Source of the DNA: Artocarpus heterophyllus
Taxonomy: Eukaryota; Streptophyta; Magnoliopsida; Rosales; Moraceae
DNA length: 64,000 nt
Reading direction: 5' to 3'
Assembly (NCBI GenBank): GCA_025403435.1
Contig: CM046345.1
Coordinates: 20,082,809-20,146,808 of the forward strand
Part shown: in pieces, positions 20,141 to 29,995 of the stretch
Layout of the letters: each line of letters opens with the position of its first letter
Numbering within the stretch: the first letter of the stretch is position 1
The notes under the pieces: model-generated
Database searches by the model: none
What the model was told of the DNA's origin: nothing
What the model saw: only the letters and a program-made list of their open reading frames with translations
Translations under genes and position numbers: made by a program

Positions 20141-22125
20141 AAATGTAATACGTTTTTAGAGACATTTTTATCAATAAAGAATTTATTCATTTATATATTC
20201 CAAATCTTCTCCTCATTACGTTCATATTTGTTGAATGTATGTTAAGCAAATAGTAGTCTGAGACTGTCGGTCTAAACCTTAAGAATTGGGCATATGATGG
20301 ACTGATTATGCGAAAGACACGATTCTTAAGGTGACGGTCTAAAACATATAATCCGCAATCGAGGGAATAAAGTTGGGCGCTTTATTCATGCAAAGATTGT
20401 TATGTTGTCTATATCCCCATTGGGAGATGGTTTGTCTTGACCATCGGAGTTGGACTCCATGAATAGAAACATTAGCACATTGTCATAGGTGACGATGTGT
20501 TGGATCAGGACACAAAGTGAATTGATTTGGATTAATAATTTTGTCTTGGCAAATCGATTCACTTTAGACAATTATTTGAATTGTATCTTAATCCTGAGAT
20601 GGATAGTGGGCTCGTTGTCTCGACTTGTGTGTTTAGACGTACCAAAGGGTGACTCCCACATCTCAATAGTGGTATGCATGTCAGTACGTTGGAGGCATGA
20701 CTCTTGATAGCGTAGACTTGTTATTCATAGATATGAAATCCATAGCTCCTATTTAGGAGTAATAATACCCTCTTATATGCGTTATCCTGTAATTGGAAAA
20801 CTGGAGCGCTCAACCATTTGGATACATAGGTGTAACCGAATGGTATACTATCTTTGGATGGTAAGTTTTCTAATGGTGAGATAATGGAATGTAAGATAAA
20901 AATAATCGGGAAGGTAAGACAGAACTTGTCCTTAAGCTGATTATGAATTACCATATGGAGATACGATACACTTTGATATGTCATGGAGACTAAGCTGTAC
21001 GGGCTTCATAATTCTATAAAGTTTGAGAGTGCAGCTCCATGCTTTTAGTGGAGTAGCATTGGAGTTGATAATTATGAAATGTGTATCTAGGATATTGGGT
21101 TTCATAATTATCGAGAGCTTGAACTTTATAGGTCCATTTTGGCCCCCTTTGCTAGCTCACAAAATCCTGTAACGATACGGCGTGCTTTTTCAATAATTGG
21201 TGACTTATGTAGGATTTATCGGATTGGTTTAAAATTTGAAAGAATCAAATAATTCATGTATGTTTATTGGTTGAATTAATTTTGTAATAAAATTAATTTA
21301 AGATAAACTTGTTGAATTATTGGGATCGGATAATTATTGTCTGTTTATCGGTTGATTTAATTAGATAAATTAAATCAAGATAAACCTGTAGAATTATTGT
21401 GAATTGATTTATTTTCTTAGAGATTATCTTGATAAAGTTTGTTTTTGATTAGATAACTTCTCTATTGGGTTATTTGAATCAAAACTAAGACTTTATCCTA
21501 TATAATCTTGGGTGGAAAATAAAAGATTCACGGAGATATTTACGCGGGAGTTTGGCCTGCCAAATGACACGTTCGGCCTGCCGATGGGGCCTGTTCGGCC
21601 TGCCGATTATCGAGCGATAAGATTACGCGTTTTCACGTGGATCTTATCAGATATTGATCCGAACTTGATTCTGTTTCAAGTTTTTGAGACCTAATCTGAT
21701 AAGGACTGACCCTAGGACCAATCGCTATATAAAGGGAGTAAGTCTCATGAGTTACTCAGATCAATTGAGAGATTAAGAGTGATACTCTTCTGGTGAGCAT
21801 CTAAAAACTCCCTGAGAGCTTTTGTTCACAAATCACGAACACTAGCTTTGGGTTCCCTTGATTGGTTGGAAGGAGAGTCACCAGTGGAAGAGCTGTACGT
21901 GTGAGCCCACACTCACTCTGGTTGTGGATAGAGAATAGCAAAGAGACCAGTTGGTTGAGGCTCTTCTGGAACGTTACTTCTCTTCACAGGTTGTGGAGGT
22001 TCTTCGGTACATAAAGGTTAGTAAGATCTGTCTAATTTATACATATAGCATGTCAAACTTGTGTTTTGAAAATTATTCTGATATATAAAATTTTTAAAAT
22101 TCCGCTGCACATCATTTTTCCAACC
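20113..22125 (+). repeat. 3' LTR of copia B
   Basis: 2013 bp, partner of 12468-14501. TATA box at 21726-21733, palindrome cluster about 21548-21606 (one copy fewer than the 5' LTR), antisense frame 20721-20984. The terminal dinucleotide reads CC instead of CA before the AATAG duplication. Confidence 0.94.
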
Positions 22126-22130
22126 AATAG

Positions 22131-22388
22131 ACCTATATAGTTCAAGCTCCCGATAATTATGAAACCGAATATCCTAGATATACATTTCATAATTATCAAC
22201 TCTAACGCTACTCCACTAAAAACTTGGAGCTGCACTCTCGAACTACATAGAATTACGAAGCCTGTATAGCTAAGTCGCCATGACATATCATAGCGTATCG
22301 TATCCCCATAGGATTATCCATAATCGGCTTAAGGATAAGTTATGTCTTACCTTCTGGATTATTTTTATCTTACGTTCCATTGTCTCAC
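22131..22388 (-). repeat. Solo LTR C, middle part
   Basis: Continues C from 12467 after element B. The sequence GGACCAAATAG then ACCTATATAG matches an uninterrupted family LTR. It is cut at CTCAC (22384-22388) by element D. Confidence 0.92.
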
Positions 22389-22984
22389 TGATGAGACTGT
22401 AAACGTGTACATTTTCTAAGGCTTAAATCATTTGTTTACGCTTTTATTTCTCATTAAATCCTCTAATTAATAGCATTTTGTGTTAATAAGCAGTTTTGTG
22501 TCTTGGTGTGAAAATGTGTTTAAAAATACATTTTTAGTGTATTTTTATGTTTAATAGAATTTGTAGTAATTTTTAGAGTCATTTCGGTGTGCTAAATAAG
22601 TGTCTAGTCTGTAAATAGTCAAAGCCGTAAAAGTAATGCGGTTATTTTATTTTGAGTGTTAGTGTGTTTGGTAGTGTGTTTTAAGTTTATAAATATGTCT
22701 TATTATATTTTTAGTAATTTTTAAAAATATTTCCAAGTCATAAAAATTATATATGTGCTCAACCGTAAAAGACTGGATATTTTAAGAGTTTTTATCTATT
22801 TTTGTGTGTTTTATTATAAAATAAATAATTTTAATAAATATTAGGTTTGTAAAATAATTAATATTAGTATGTTTGTGATTTTAGACTTGAAATCTGGAGG
22901 AAAAACGGAGCAAAATGACACCAAAACGGATAAAATCAGACATCAAATGCATCAAAAATCCCTGAAAAATTTGAAATTCAAAAC

Positions 22985-23400
22985 GCAGAGGACACGCGGC
23001 ATCATGGGAGACGTCGGATTCACTACCAGATCAATCTCAGCCGTCCGAGGAAGAAACACGTGTCAACGCGTCATTCGATGCGTCAGCAGAATCTCCAAGT
23101 GCGGTTCACGTGTCGAGATATGATTGGCGCGTGCGTTACAAGCGCCGACAAGCTGCAGCGTGTTAGTGGAGTGTCTCAGACCGTCTTGGATCGCGTGCGG
23201 TCATGACCACATTCAGCCTCTCTCTCAGCCATTCGATACGAATACCAAGACTGATCTAACGGTCTTGAAAACTCGGTTTCACTGTTCCAACCTGGGCCCA
23301 TCTTACCCGCATCTGACAGCCGTTGGATCTCGTTTTGAACGGTTCAGATCATTCCTGTTTCATGCTGTCATGATCTGCGTCACACAGAATTCCAAAGGCT
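22985..23400 (+). promoter_or_regulatory. GC-rich upstream promoter region with G-box motifs, D 5' LTR
   Basis: A CpG-rich stretch inside an AT-rich LTR, about 200-600 bp before the TATA box. ACACGTGTC (23056-23064) and TCACGTGTCG (23106-23115) are G-box/ABRE-type cores. The 3' LTR keeps CACGTGGC (30600-30607) and CCACGTGT (30713-30720). In plants such cores bind bZIP or bHLH factors; stress-responsive transcription is inferred only. Confidence 0.5.
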
Positions 23401-23573
23401 AAAACGCATAATGAAGAATAGCTCTCAGCACGAGAAAAGAAGAGAAATAAAATTTCTCAGAGCAAGAAGGCCAGCTGCAGCGCGAGGAAGAGAAGAAGTA
23501 AATAATTGGAAATTGTCAACTTTTAACAGTGAAGATCATTAAATAGCAATGGATGTTTACAATCTCGAATCAC

Positions 23574-23665
23574 TATAAATACTGAGGTTTTTGCCTCAAT
23601 TAAAAAAGCCTTCAGGGGGAGCCTTTAGGGAGAGCCTTGGGAAAGCCTTCGGAGAGCCTTCTGCA
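23574..23665 (+). promoter_or_regulatory. TATA box, leader hairpin and GAGCCTT repeats of D 5' LTR
   Basis: TATAAATA at 23574-23581 is followed within a few bases by the inverted repeat TGAGG...CCTCA, then four or five GAGCCTT/AGCCTT repeats (about 23607-23660). In the 3' LTR the TATA is at 31181-31188 and the hairpin arms are perfect (ACTGAGG/CCTCAGT). The hairpin and repeats would lie near the 5' end of the transcript and recur at its 3' end. Confidence 0.6.
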
Positions 23666-24639
23666 GCATAAAAATGTTGTTGTAGTAATTATAGTCTAGT
23701 TTTTATTCCAGTTTTTAATTTAGTTTCTTGTAAAATATTTTTTAGTTTATGTTGTAAAAATTATGCTCAATAATATAAGTAGTATTTTATTAATTATGTC
23801 TTTCTAAATTTCTTTTTAGCTGAGGGGAGAGGGGGAAATTCTGGCAAAATTATCTTAAATATTTTTGGTTTTTCTTAGTTTTCTAAGCTGTTATAATGCC
23901 AAAATATTCTCTTAGAAAACCTAGAATTTCAATATTTTCTTAGCTAGAACTCTGCCAAAATTACGGTTTTGATTTATGGACGACATAGACTAGCACGGAT
24001 AATGCTTGGGAGGACCTTGATTACTCGTAGACAGAGAATGGCTCGGTAAATGCTTAACTCACTATCTTGGTTGTTATTTTAGTTAAGTTGTGTTGAAATG
24101 CTGCTTATTTATTAAGTTATGTTTTTGCTCCATTATAGACATGGAATGGCACAGTAAATGCTTGGTAATTCTTGATTTATTGTCGACATAGGATGGCATA
24201 GTGCATACTTAAACTAACTAATAAATAAAAAAAGAAACTAAAATATATTAAAGATAATCGTCAGAATGGAACCTTTGAACCTCAGCCTTGTTATTATTGT
24301 TGTTTCACTTCTTTAAATTGTCATTGTTATTGTTGTTACTCTGCTTAAGTTATTAATTGCATTTCTTGTTATTAAAGTTCCATATTATCAAAATCTAAAA
24401 ATGAAAAATGTTGTAAAAAAAATGTGTAAATATTGTAAATACATTCCGTGAATAATTAATATTAATCCTCAAATTTTTCAGTTTAAATAAAAAGAAAAAG
24501 TTAATATAATACATGTACTGGAACTGAATAAATCCTTCCTTGTGGGTTCGACCTCGGATTCACCGAGAAAATATTACTTGAGACAACCTTGTACTTGAGG
24601 TTAGTTTAAAATGCGTAAATAGACGCGAGACCAAATTTT

Positions 24640-24656
24640 TGGCGCCGTTGCCGGGA
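24640..24656 (+). other. Primer binding site of D (tRNA-Asp)
   Basis: TGGCGCCGTTGCCGGGA, six bases after the 5' LTR, complements the 3' end of plant tRNA-Asp. This primer is usual for Athila/Tat-type gypsy elements. Confidence 0.9.
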
Positions 24657-25460
24657 AAGGTATTATTTTTAGTACAGTATAATATTGTATAATATATTTT
24701 CTCTTCCTTTTTATTTTTCTTTTATATATTACTAACTTTTCTTTTCTTTTGTTTTATTTCTTTTCTTTTGTTAATATCTTCTATTTTGCAGTATTAAGTA
24801 CTGTTCACGTAGAAATCTGCATGCATTTTCTGTAAGTTACTATTTGTGGTAGTTACTATTCATGTCACTATTTTAATATTCAAAAAATAAATAAAAAAAT
24901 AAAAAAATATATAAAATAAAAAAAAAATTTATGTTCTCTCATTTCTTCTGTAAAATATTTCTTTTGCTAGTTTTAGGTTTTTGCCTTAGAAATAAAACTT
25001 CATAAAATTTTAGATTAGGTTTTCCATAATACTTAATAAACAAATTGTGTTTTTGTGAAAAGTATTTTTTGAGAAAGTTTTGTATTGGGGACTGGTACTG
25101 GTTCGGAATTCTTTCCCATAACCGGTTCACTTTTGAAGATTCTCCCAACACCAGTCATTCCTGAAACGTTGTTCTGTCAAGGAGATTAGTTCTTAAGGAG
25201 CCTTAGCACCACCAATCTTTCTTGGGGGCATTCTTGAAAAATATAATTCGCAACTTCACAAAATCAATAAGGCAGATACTTTTCATTCACTACTCTACTC
25301 TCCTTGAGTGGAGAAAAGCTTAGTATTTGTCTATAAAATTTTGTAACTATTTAAATAATTTGCATTCCAGTTTGGTTTCGTGAGTCTAATAGTCGCAGGT
25401 TAGTTAGGAAAAGTTTAGAATCACATTCCGTCTCTGTTGTGTCTTCAAATTCACAAAAAA
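24657..25460 (+). other. Leader of element D
   Basis: About 800 bp of AT-rich noncoding DNA between the primer site and gag, with A/T runs near 24887-24930. I see no conserved ORF. Confidence 0.7.
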
Positions 25461-26855
25461 ATGGCTGATGATGAAAGTGTTCATAATGAAGATATTGTTA
25501 ATCAACAAATCATCAATCCTGTTGTTCGCTCAATGAGAGATTATTTGCAACCACTCCGTGAATCCACTCCATCATGTTTGATTTTTCCTCTCAATGCTCA
25601 TCACTTTAGGTTTAAACCTGGAATGATCAACTTGCTTCCCAATTTTCATGGCCTAGAATCTGAAAATCCATATTTGCACCTTAGAGAGTTTGAAAATGTT
25701 TGTGCTACCTTCACTGACCAGGAAGTTTCAAATGAAATTGTTAAGCTTAAGCTTTTCCCTTTTTCTTTAAAAGACAAAGCTAAAACTTGGCTTACTTCTT
25801 TAAAACCTAGGTCAATAGGTACATGGCAAGAAATGCAAACAGAGTTTCTGAAAAAATTCTTTCCAACACATAAGACCAATGCTTTGAAAAAACAAATTCA
25901 AAATTTTTCCCAAAATGCAAAAGAAGTTTATTTCCAAAGCTGGGAACGATTTAAAGATTTGTTGAATTCTTGCCCACATCATGGTTTTGAAAAATGGCAT
26001 TACATTAGTTTTTTTTATGAAGGCTTAACTCCTGAAACCCGTCAATTTGTTGAAACAATGTGTAATGGAGAATTCCTTGATAAAGAACCTGATGAAGCGT
26101 TAGATTTCCTTGATAATTTGGCTGATAACTCTCAATACTGGCAACATAGTAATTCTAAAGGCTCAATTAGATCTAATCTTGCTAATGCTCAAAGAGGTGT
26201 CCATCAACTTCGTCAAGAAAATGATTTAAGTGTTAGAATTGCATGTTTGACTAAAAAGATTGAAGCCATGGAACGAAGGAATGTCCAAGAACCCAAAATT
26301 GAAATTTTGTGTAGTGTTTGCCAAACTCTAGGACACTCAACCTATGAATGCCCAATTTTTAAGGAAGAGTCCCATGAACAGGTAAATTACACAAATCAAT
26401 TAGACCCACCTAGAAAGCCATTTCCATCCCCACACTCTGACACATACAATTCACAATGGAAAAACCATCCCAATTTTAGTTGGCGAAATGATCAACCACA
26501 ACAACAATATCAACCACCACCACCATTTCCACCACAAAACTCTCAAGGCCGACCACAATTTCCATCAAATTCTCAAAATTTTCAAAGGCCTCCACAAAAT
26601 TTTTCTGAAAATCTCCATTCTCGAGTCAAAACTCTTGAAGACACTTTGCAAACTTTCATTCAAGCTCAAAAATCATTTATTCAAAAACAGGAAGTTCACA
26701 ACACACGCACTTCTCAAGACATTCATGAAATTAAAGAATCCATTTCTAAACTCACTTCTTCTCTTCGCATTCAAGAAAAAGGCAAATTTCCTGCTCAACC
26801 TGTACATTATCCATCTGTAAATGAAATTGCCTCTTCTAGTTCACAGGCACAATAA
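25461..26855 (+). CDS. Gag protein of element D (retrotransposon gag with zinc knuckle)
   Basis: 464 codons from the ATG of MADDESVHNED; an in-frame ATG 24 bases upstream is less likely. The Athila/Tat gag signature is clear: RDYLQP, a hydrophobic LPNFHGLESENPYLHLREF block, KLKLFPFSLKDKAKTWL near residues 94-112, FLKKFFPT and FYEGLTPETR. A CCHC knuckle (CSVCQTLGHSTYEC) lies at residues 284-297, followed by a Pro/Gln-rich linker and a probable coiled coil. The frame stops at TAA 26853-26855. The expected TTLRSGK block follows directly and the frame then shifts by one base near 26898, so the ancestral protein probably continued into the protease. Confidence 0.92.
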   Translation: MADDESVHNEDIVNQQIINPVVRSMRDYLQPLRESTPSCLIFPLNAHHFRFKPGMINLLPNFHGLESENPYLHLREFENVCATFTDQEVSNEIVKLKLFPFSLKDKAKTWLTSLKPRSIGTWQEMQTEFLKKFFPTHKTNALKKQIQNFSQNAKEVYFQSWERFKDLLNSCPHHGFEKWHYISFFYEGLTPETRQFVETMCNGEFLDKEPDEALDFLDNLADNSQYWQHSNSKGSIRSNLANAQRGVHQLRQENDLSVRIACLTKKIEAMERRNVQEPKIEILCSVCQTLGHSTYECPIFKEESHEQVNYTNQLDPPRKPFPSPHSDTYNSQWKNHPNFSWRNDQPQQQYQPPPPFPPQNSQGRPQFPSNSQNFQRPPQNFSENLHSRVKTLEDTLQTFIQAQKSFIQKQEVHNTRTSQDIHEIKESISKLTSSLRIQEKGKFPAQPVHYPSVNEIASSSSQAQ

Positions 26856-26941
26856 GAAACTGTTAACTTTGTTACAACTCTTCGAAGTGGAAAACTGTTG
26901 ATAAAACTAATCTTTCAAAAGATCAGAACGTTAATTCAACT

Positions 26942-28090
26942 TTGAAAAGTGGTGATAAAATTAATAGTGATGAGGAAAATTCTGAAAAAGAAAAGAGTAT
27001 TTCAAAAGAGAAATTTGTTCCAAAGATTCCATTTCCTCAAGCTTTGCTTTCAAAAGAGAAGTTTGACAAAAATGCTGAAATTTTTGAACTGTTCAAACAA
27101 GTCAAAATTAACATTCCACTTTTAGATGCAATCAAATAAGTCCCATCTTATGCAAAATTTTTGAAAGATTGTTGTACAATTAAAAGAAAGCATAATGTGA
27201 CTAAAACTGCATTTTTAGCTGAGAATGTTAGTTCCATCATTCAACATGATTCATCATTGAAATACAAAGATCCTGGTTGTCCCACAATTTCTTGCATCAT
27301 CGGAAACACTCAAATTGAACATGCTTTGTTAGACCTTGGTGCTAGTGTCAACCTCTTACCTTATTCTATTTATTAGCAATTAGATCTAGGTGAACTAAAG
27401 CCAACTTCTGTCACACTTCAACTAGCTGATCGATCTGTAAAAATTCCAAAAGGTGTTGTCAAAGATGTGTTAGTCCAAATTGATAAATTTTACTACCCAG
27501 TGGATTTCATTGTTTTGGATACACAACCTGTCACAAATACAAATGTTCAAATTCCTGTCATTTTGGGTCGTCCATTTCTTGCAACTTCTAATGCTTTGAT
27601 TAATTGTAGAAATGGAATACTAAAATTGTCTTTTGGGAATATGACTTCTGAATTCAACGTTTTTAACATGGCACAATCACCCTCTAGAAAGTGTGAAGTG
27701 AATTTTGTTGAAAGCAATACTTCAGGAACGTTCGTTGACCCCTTGGCTGATTTGGCTAATTCTTTTTATTCGAATGTTCCACCCAAGGTTAATGTTTCTG
27801 ACCAATCTCTTGAAGCAAACGTTTCGAATTTTGAGGTTGAATGTGAAAATAAAGTTTTTGAAGAACCTGAGGATGTGGTGATGAGTGACACTATGGGTGA
27901 CACTATGGATGACTTCATGTATGATCTCATGGATGAAGAAGAATTTCAGCAAAGATTCTTTGCAGCTGCTGGCAACTTAACTTTTTGGGAGTGCTATCTT
28001 TTGGGAAGGTTTAAAGCATCTCTTCCAACAGTCATCCACATTGACGATTCTGACTCCGAACCGAAAACTGAAATCATAGTCATTGATTAA
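26942..28090 (+). pseudogene. Aspartic protease region of element D, with two in-frame stops
   Basis: One frame runs from 26942 to the TAA at 28088-28090, broken by TAA at 27137-27139 and TAG at 27374-27376. Both look like C-to-T changes of Gln codons. The retropepsin motif is DLGASVNLLPYS (Asp codon near 27332), preceded by CIIGNTQIEHAL and followed by the ILGRPFLAT flap-side motif. The C-terminal 130 or so residues are acidic and end in HIDDSDSEPKTEIIVID. In autonomous relatives RT would follow here; instead the frame terminates and AT-rich noncoding DNA follows. Confidence 0.88.
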
Positions 28091-28518
28091 TGTTTGTATT
28101 GTCTTTATTTTATTTTATTTTCGTCGCATCTTTATTTTCTTTGATTTTCCTAAAAATCAGAAAAATAATTTCAAAAATTCATTAAAATGGTAGAAATTAT
28201 GAAGGTTATAATCAGCACGATTAGTTGGTATTTTTGTATCAACGGCCTCTAGAAACACATTTTAATGAAATAATCTTCAATGAATTTTTCTGAATTTTAG
28301 ATCTCAAAAAAAAAATTAAATTAAAATAAAATTAAAATAAAAAAATAAAAAAAATAAAAAAAATTTAATTAAAAAAAAACTCAAAAAAATACAAAAATAT
28401 TTTCATGTTTGAGTAATCTGTTAGGTTACTTTTCTTTGACCCATTTGAGTTCAGCCCATTACTCTCACGTGCATCTGAGTAAGCCTCCCCGTGTCTGAAC
28501 AGAAGTCCACCCCTTGTC
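28091..28518 (+). other. Noncoding gap between protease and small ORF of D
   Basis: No ORF or RT-like translation is visible. It includes an A/T homopolymer-rich stretch (about 28307-28385). It lies where RT, RNase H and integrase would be in an autonomous element. Confidence 0.75.
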
Positions 28519-28776
28519 TATAAAATCTGTTACTGTGCATCCCAGCTCAGAAATCTTTGTTCCTTCTCTCACTAAATTTCTTGTTCTCTCTCTCAAATTT
28601 TCTCTGTCTTCTCGCTAAAATTCCAGGAAATTCTTCAAAACTCTTTCAAAATTCTCCAATCTTTCAAACACTTTTCAATCTTCTTTTCTTCTGCTTCCAT
28701 GAAAATCTTCACAATTCTCTCTCAAACTCTCTCTTAAGCCTTTCAATTCACTCTCAAGAATCTCAATTTCTCAATC
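28519..28776 (+). promoter_or_regulatory. Possible internal promoter and pyrimidine-rich leader in D
   Basis: TATAAAA at 28519-28525, then about 225 bp rich in C and T (runs such as TTCTCTCTCTC) up to the ATG at 28777. This is the layout of a plant gene promoter and 5' UTR. A second GTCTATAAAATC lies at 29863-29872 close to the 3' LTR. Activity is inferred from layout only. Confidence 0.4.
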
Positions 28777-29331
28777 ATGGATCCGAAGTATGAGCACTTA
28801 AAGAAATATTTCCCTTCACTTTCACAAAGAGAGATCAGAAAGAAGTATAAAACTAGAGTCACTCGTCTTTGGGTACTTTCACGTTTTAAGCTTCCTACTG
28901 ATATCAAGATGTACATAGAAGGTCTTGCTCGTTCAAGTGATGTAAATAATGAAGGCTTGCCTGGTATGGGTACAAGTCTGTGTGCTAGAAAAAGAAGAGC
29001 TCGTCGTATGGAGTCAAAATGTCATAAATGTTCTCGTCAAACTTGTTCTGGAAAATGTCCCTCACCTGGTTTCGTATCTAGAAATAGGGAAGATAAAATT
29101 CAGTTCTGCAAAAATGGTCTTAGGAATGAAAACTTAGAAGATCTCTGAGTTTCTCTTGAGTCCCATCCAAGTGGATACGTCTGGGGGGCTATGAAACAAC
29201 TCTAGCCTCAATTTCATGAAGAAAAAGAACGTCTTGGGAATCTGACGCTAAAAGACCCAACTGTTCAGTTTGCGAAAATGTTAGATGGAAAACAGACTCA
29301 TGATCCTTCCACTTCAGAACAAGGTCTGTAA
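28777..29331 (+). pseudogene. Extra basic, cysteine-rich ORF of D, resembling plant-virus nucleic-acid-binding CRPs
   Basis: Open for 123 codons from MDPKYEHLKKYF to a TGA at 29146-29148. The same frame continues past that TGA and a TAG (29203-29205) to a TAA at 29329-29331, so the ancestral frame was probably 184 codons. The N-terminal third is Lys/Arg-rich and probably helical. A Leu-Pro-Asp-type segment and a Gly-rich turn follow, then CARKRRARRM directly before a Cys/His cluster (C-x2-C-x5-C-x3-C). A basic patch before a zinc finger is the layout of cysteine-rich nucleic-acid-binding proteins of carlavirus type (Pfam Carla_C4), some of which suppress silencing. The likeness is judged from layout alone. 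It could instead be an unrelated zinc-finger or captured host exon. Confidence 0.5.
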
Positions 29332-29982
29332 GGTATTTTCTTTGTTTCTCTGTGTGTTTGTCCCAAAAAAAAATATAAAAACAAAAAAAAAATTTGAAAA
29401 TTTATTCAAGGTATGATCATGGTTTTAATGAAAAAAATCATCAAAACGGCTGAGTAACAGAATTTCTGGAAACGCGTTTTGATGAACAAAAGTTTTCTTC
29501 AACTCATTCTCGAATAAAATCTCATCAACAAAAAGATTTTTATTTTTGTGTGATTTGTACAGTTGTTGTTTAATAATTGTGATTGTACCGTTTATCTTAT
29601 AATAATGATATCTTGACTTTTCTTCTTTTGTCAGATGCATAATTATATTCGGTAGGTATATTGTGTGTCGTGTAAGATAAGCTTTGCTTTGAATTTTAAA
29701 AATTTAGTCCCATTTGTCAAAAGTTGTACAGTAAAGTCCAGTTTGTCAAAAGGTAAATAGTGTTGTCAGGTACAAGTTGTCTGCAAGAGTGTCATATTTA
29801 TCTGTCCTTGTCTGTCATCACAGCTATCTTTATTTAATTTTACCCAACGTTCTCTTTAGGTGTCTATAAAATCCTTTCAGTTCTTAAGTTTTTCTCAGAG
29901 CGAATTTATAGAGTCATTCAAAAAAAAATCTTTTGTCTATTTTAAGTTTTATCGCTTTAGTTGCTAGAGACTAGCAATAAGC
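29332..29982 (+). other. 3' noncoding region of D
   Basis: AT-rich, with no credible sense ORF. It holds the second TATAAAA (29865-29871) and short direct repeats of CAGTTTGTCAAAAG type (about 29714-29750). Confidence 0.65.
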
Positions 29983-29995
29983 TGGTTGGGGGGTA
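29983..29995 (+). other. Polypurine tract of D
   Basis: A G-run (GGTTGGGGGGTA) directly before the 3' LTR TG, the expected plus-strand primer site. Confidence 0.8.

Larger units (their letters stand above)
12468..22125 (+). mobile_element. Ty1/copia retrotransposon B, full length but decayed
   Basis: Same family as A', in plus orientation: 5' LTR 12468-14501, primer site, leader, pol 16148-20140, polypurine tract 20102-20112, 3' LTR 20113-22125. Target duplication AATAG at 12463-12467 and 22126-22130. The last base of the 3' LTR is C instead of A. In the first 215 bp I count about 12 LTR differences (5-6%), so it is clearly older than A'. It inserted into solo LTR C. Confidence 0.95.
22389..24633 (+). 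repeat. 5' LTR of element D
   Basis: Starts TGATGAGACTG and ends CGCGAGACCA. It has a GC-richer promoter island (about 22985-23400), a TATA box (23574-23581), then a hairpin and GAGCCTT repeats. Its partner is 29996-32240, the same length. Confidence 0.95.

Noticed and set aside
23124..23402. 92-codon frame shared by both D LTRs (also 30731-31009)
   Set aside because: It lies upstream of the LTR TATA box in the CpG-rich region and is duplicated only because the LTRs are duplicated. No domain.
28307..28390. A-rich tract considered as the poly(A) tail of a LINE/SINE or processed gene copy next to the extra ORF
   Set aside because: It lies upstream of the ORF in the wrong orientation for a tail, and no target duplication is seen around it.
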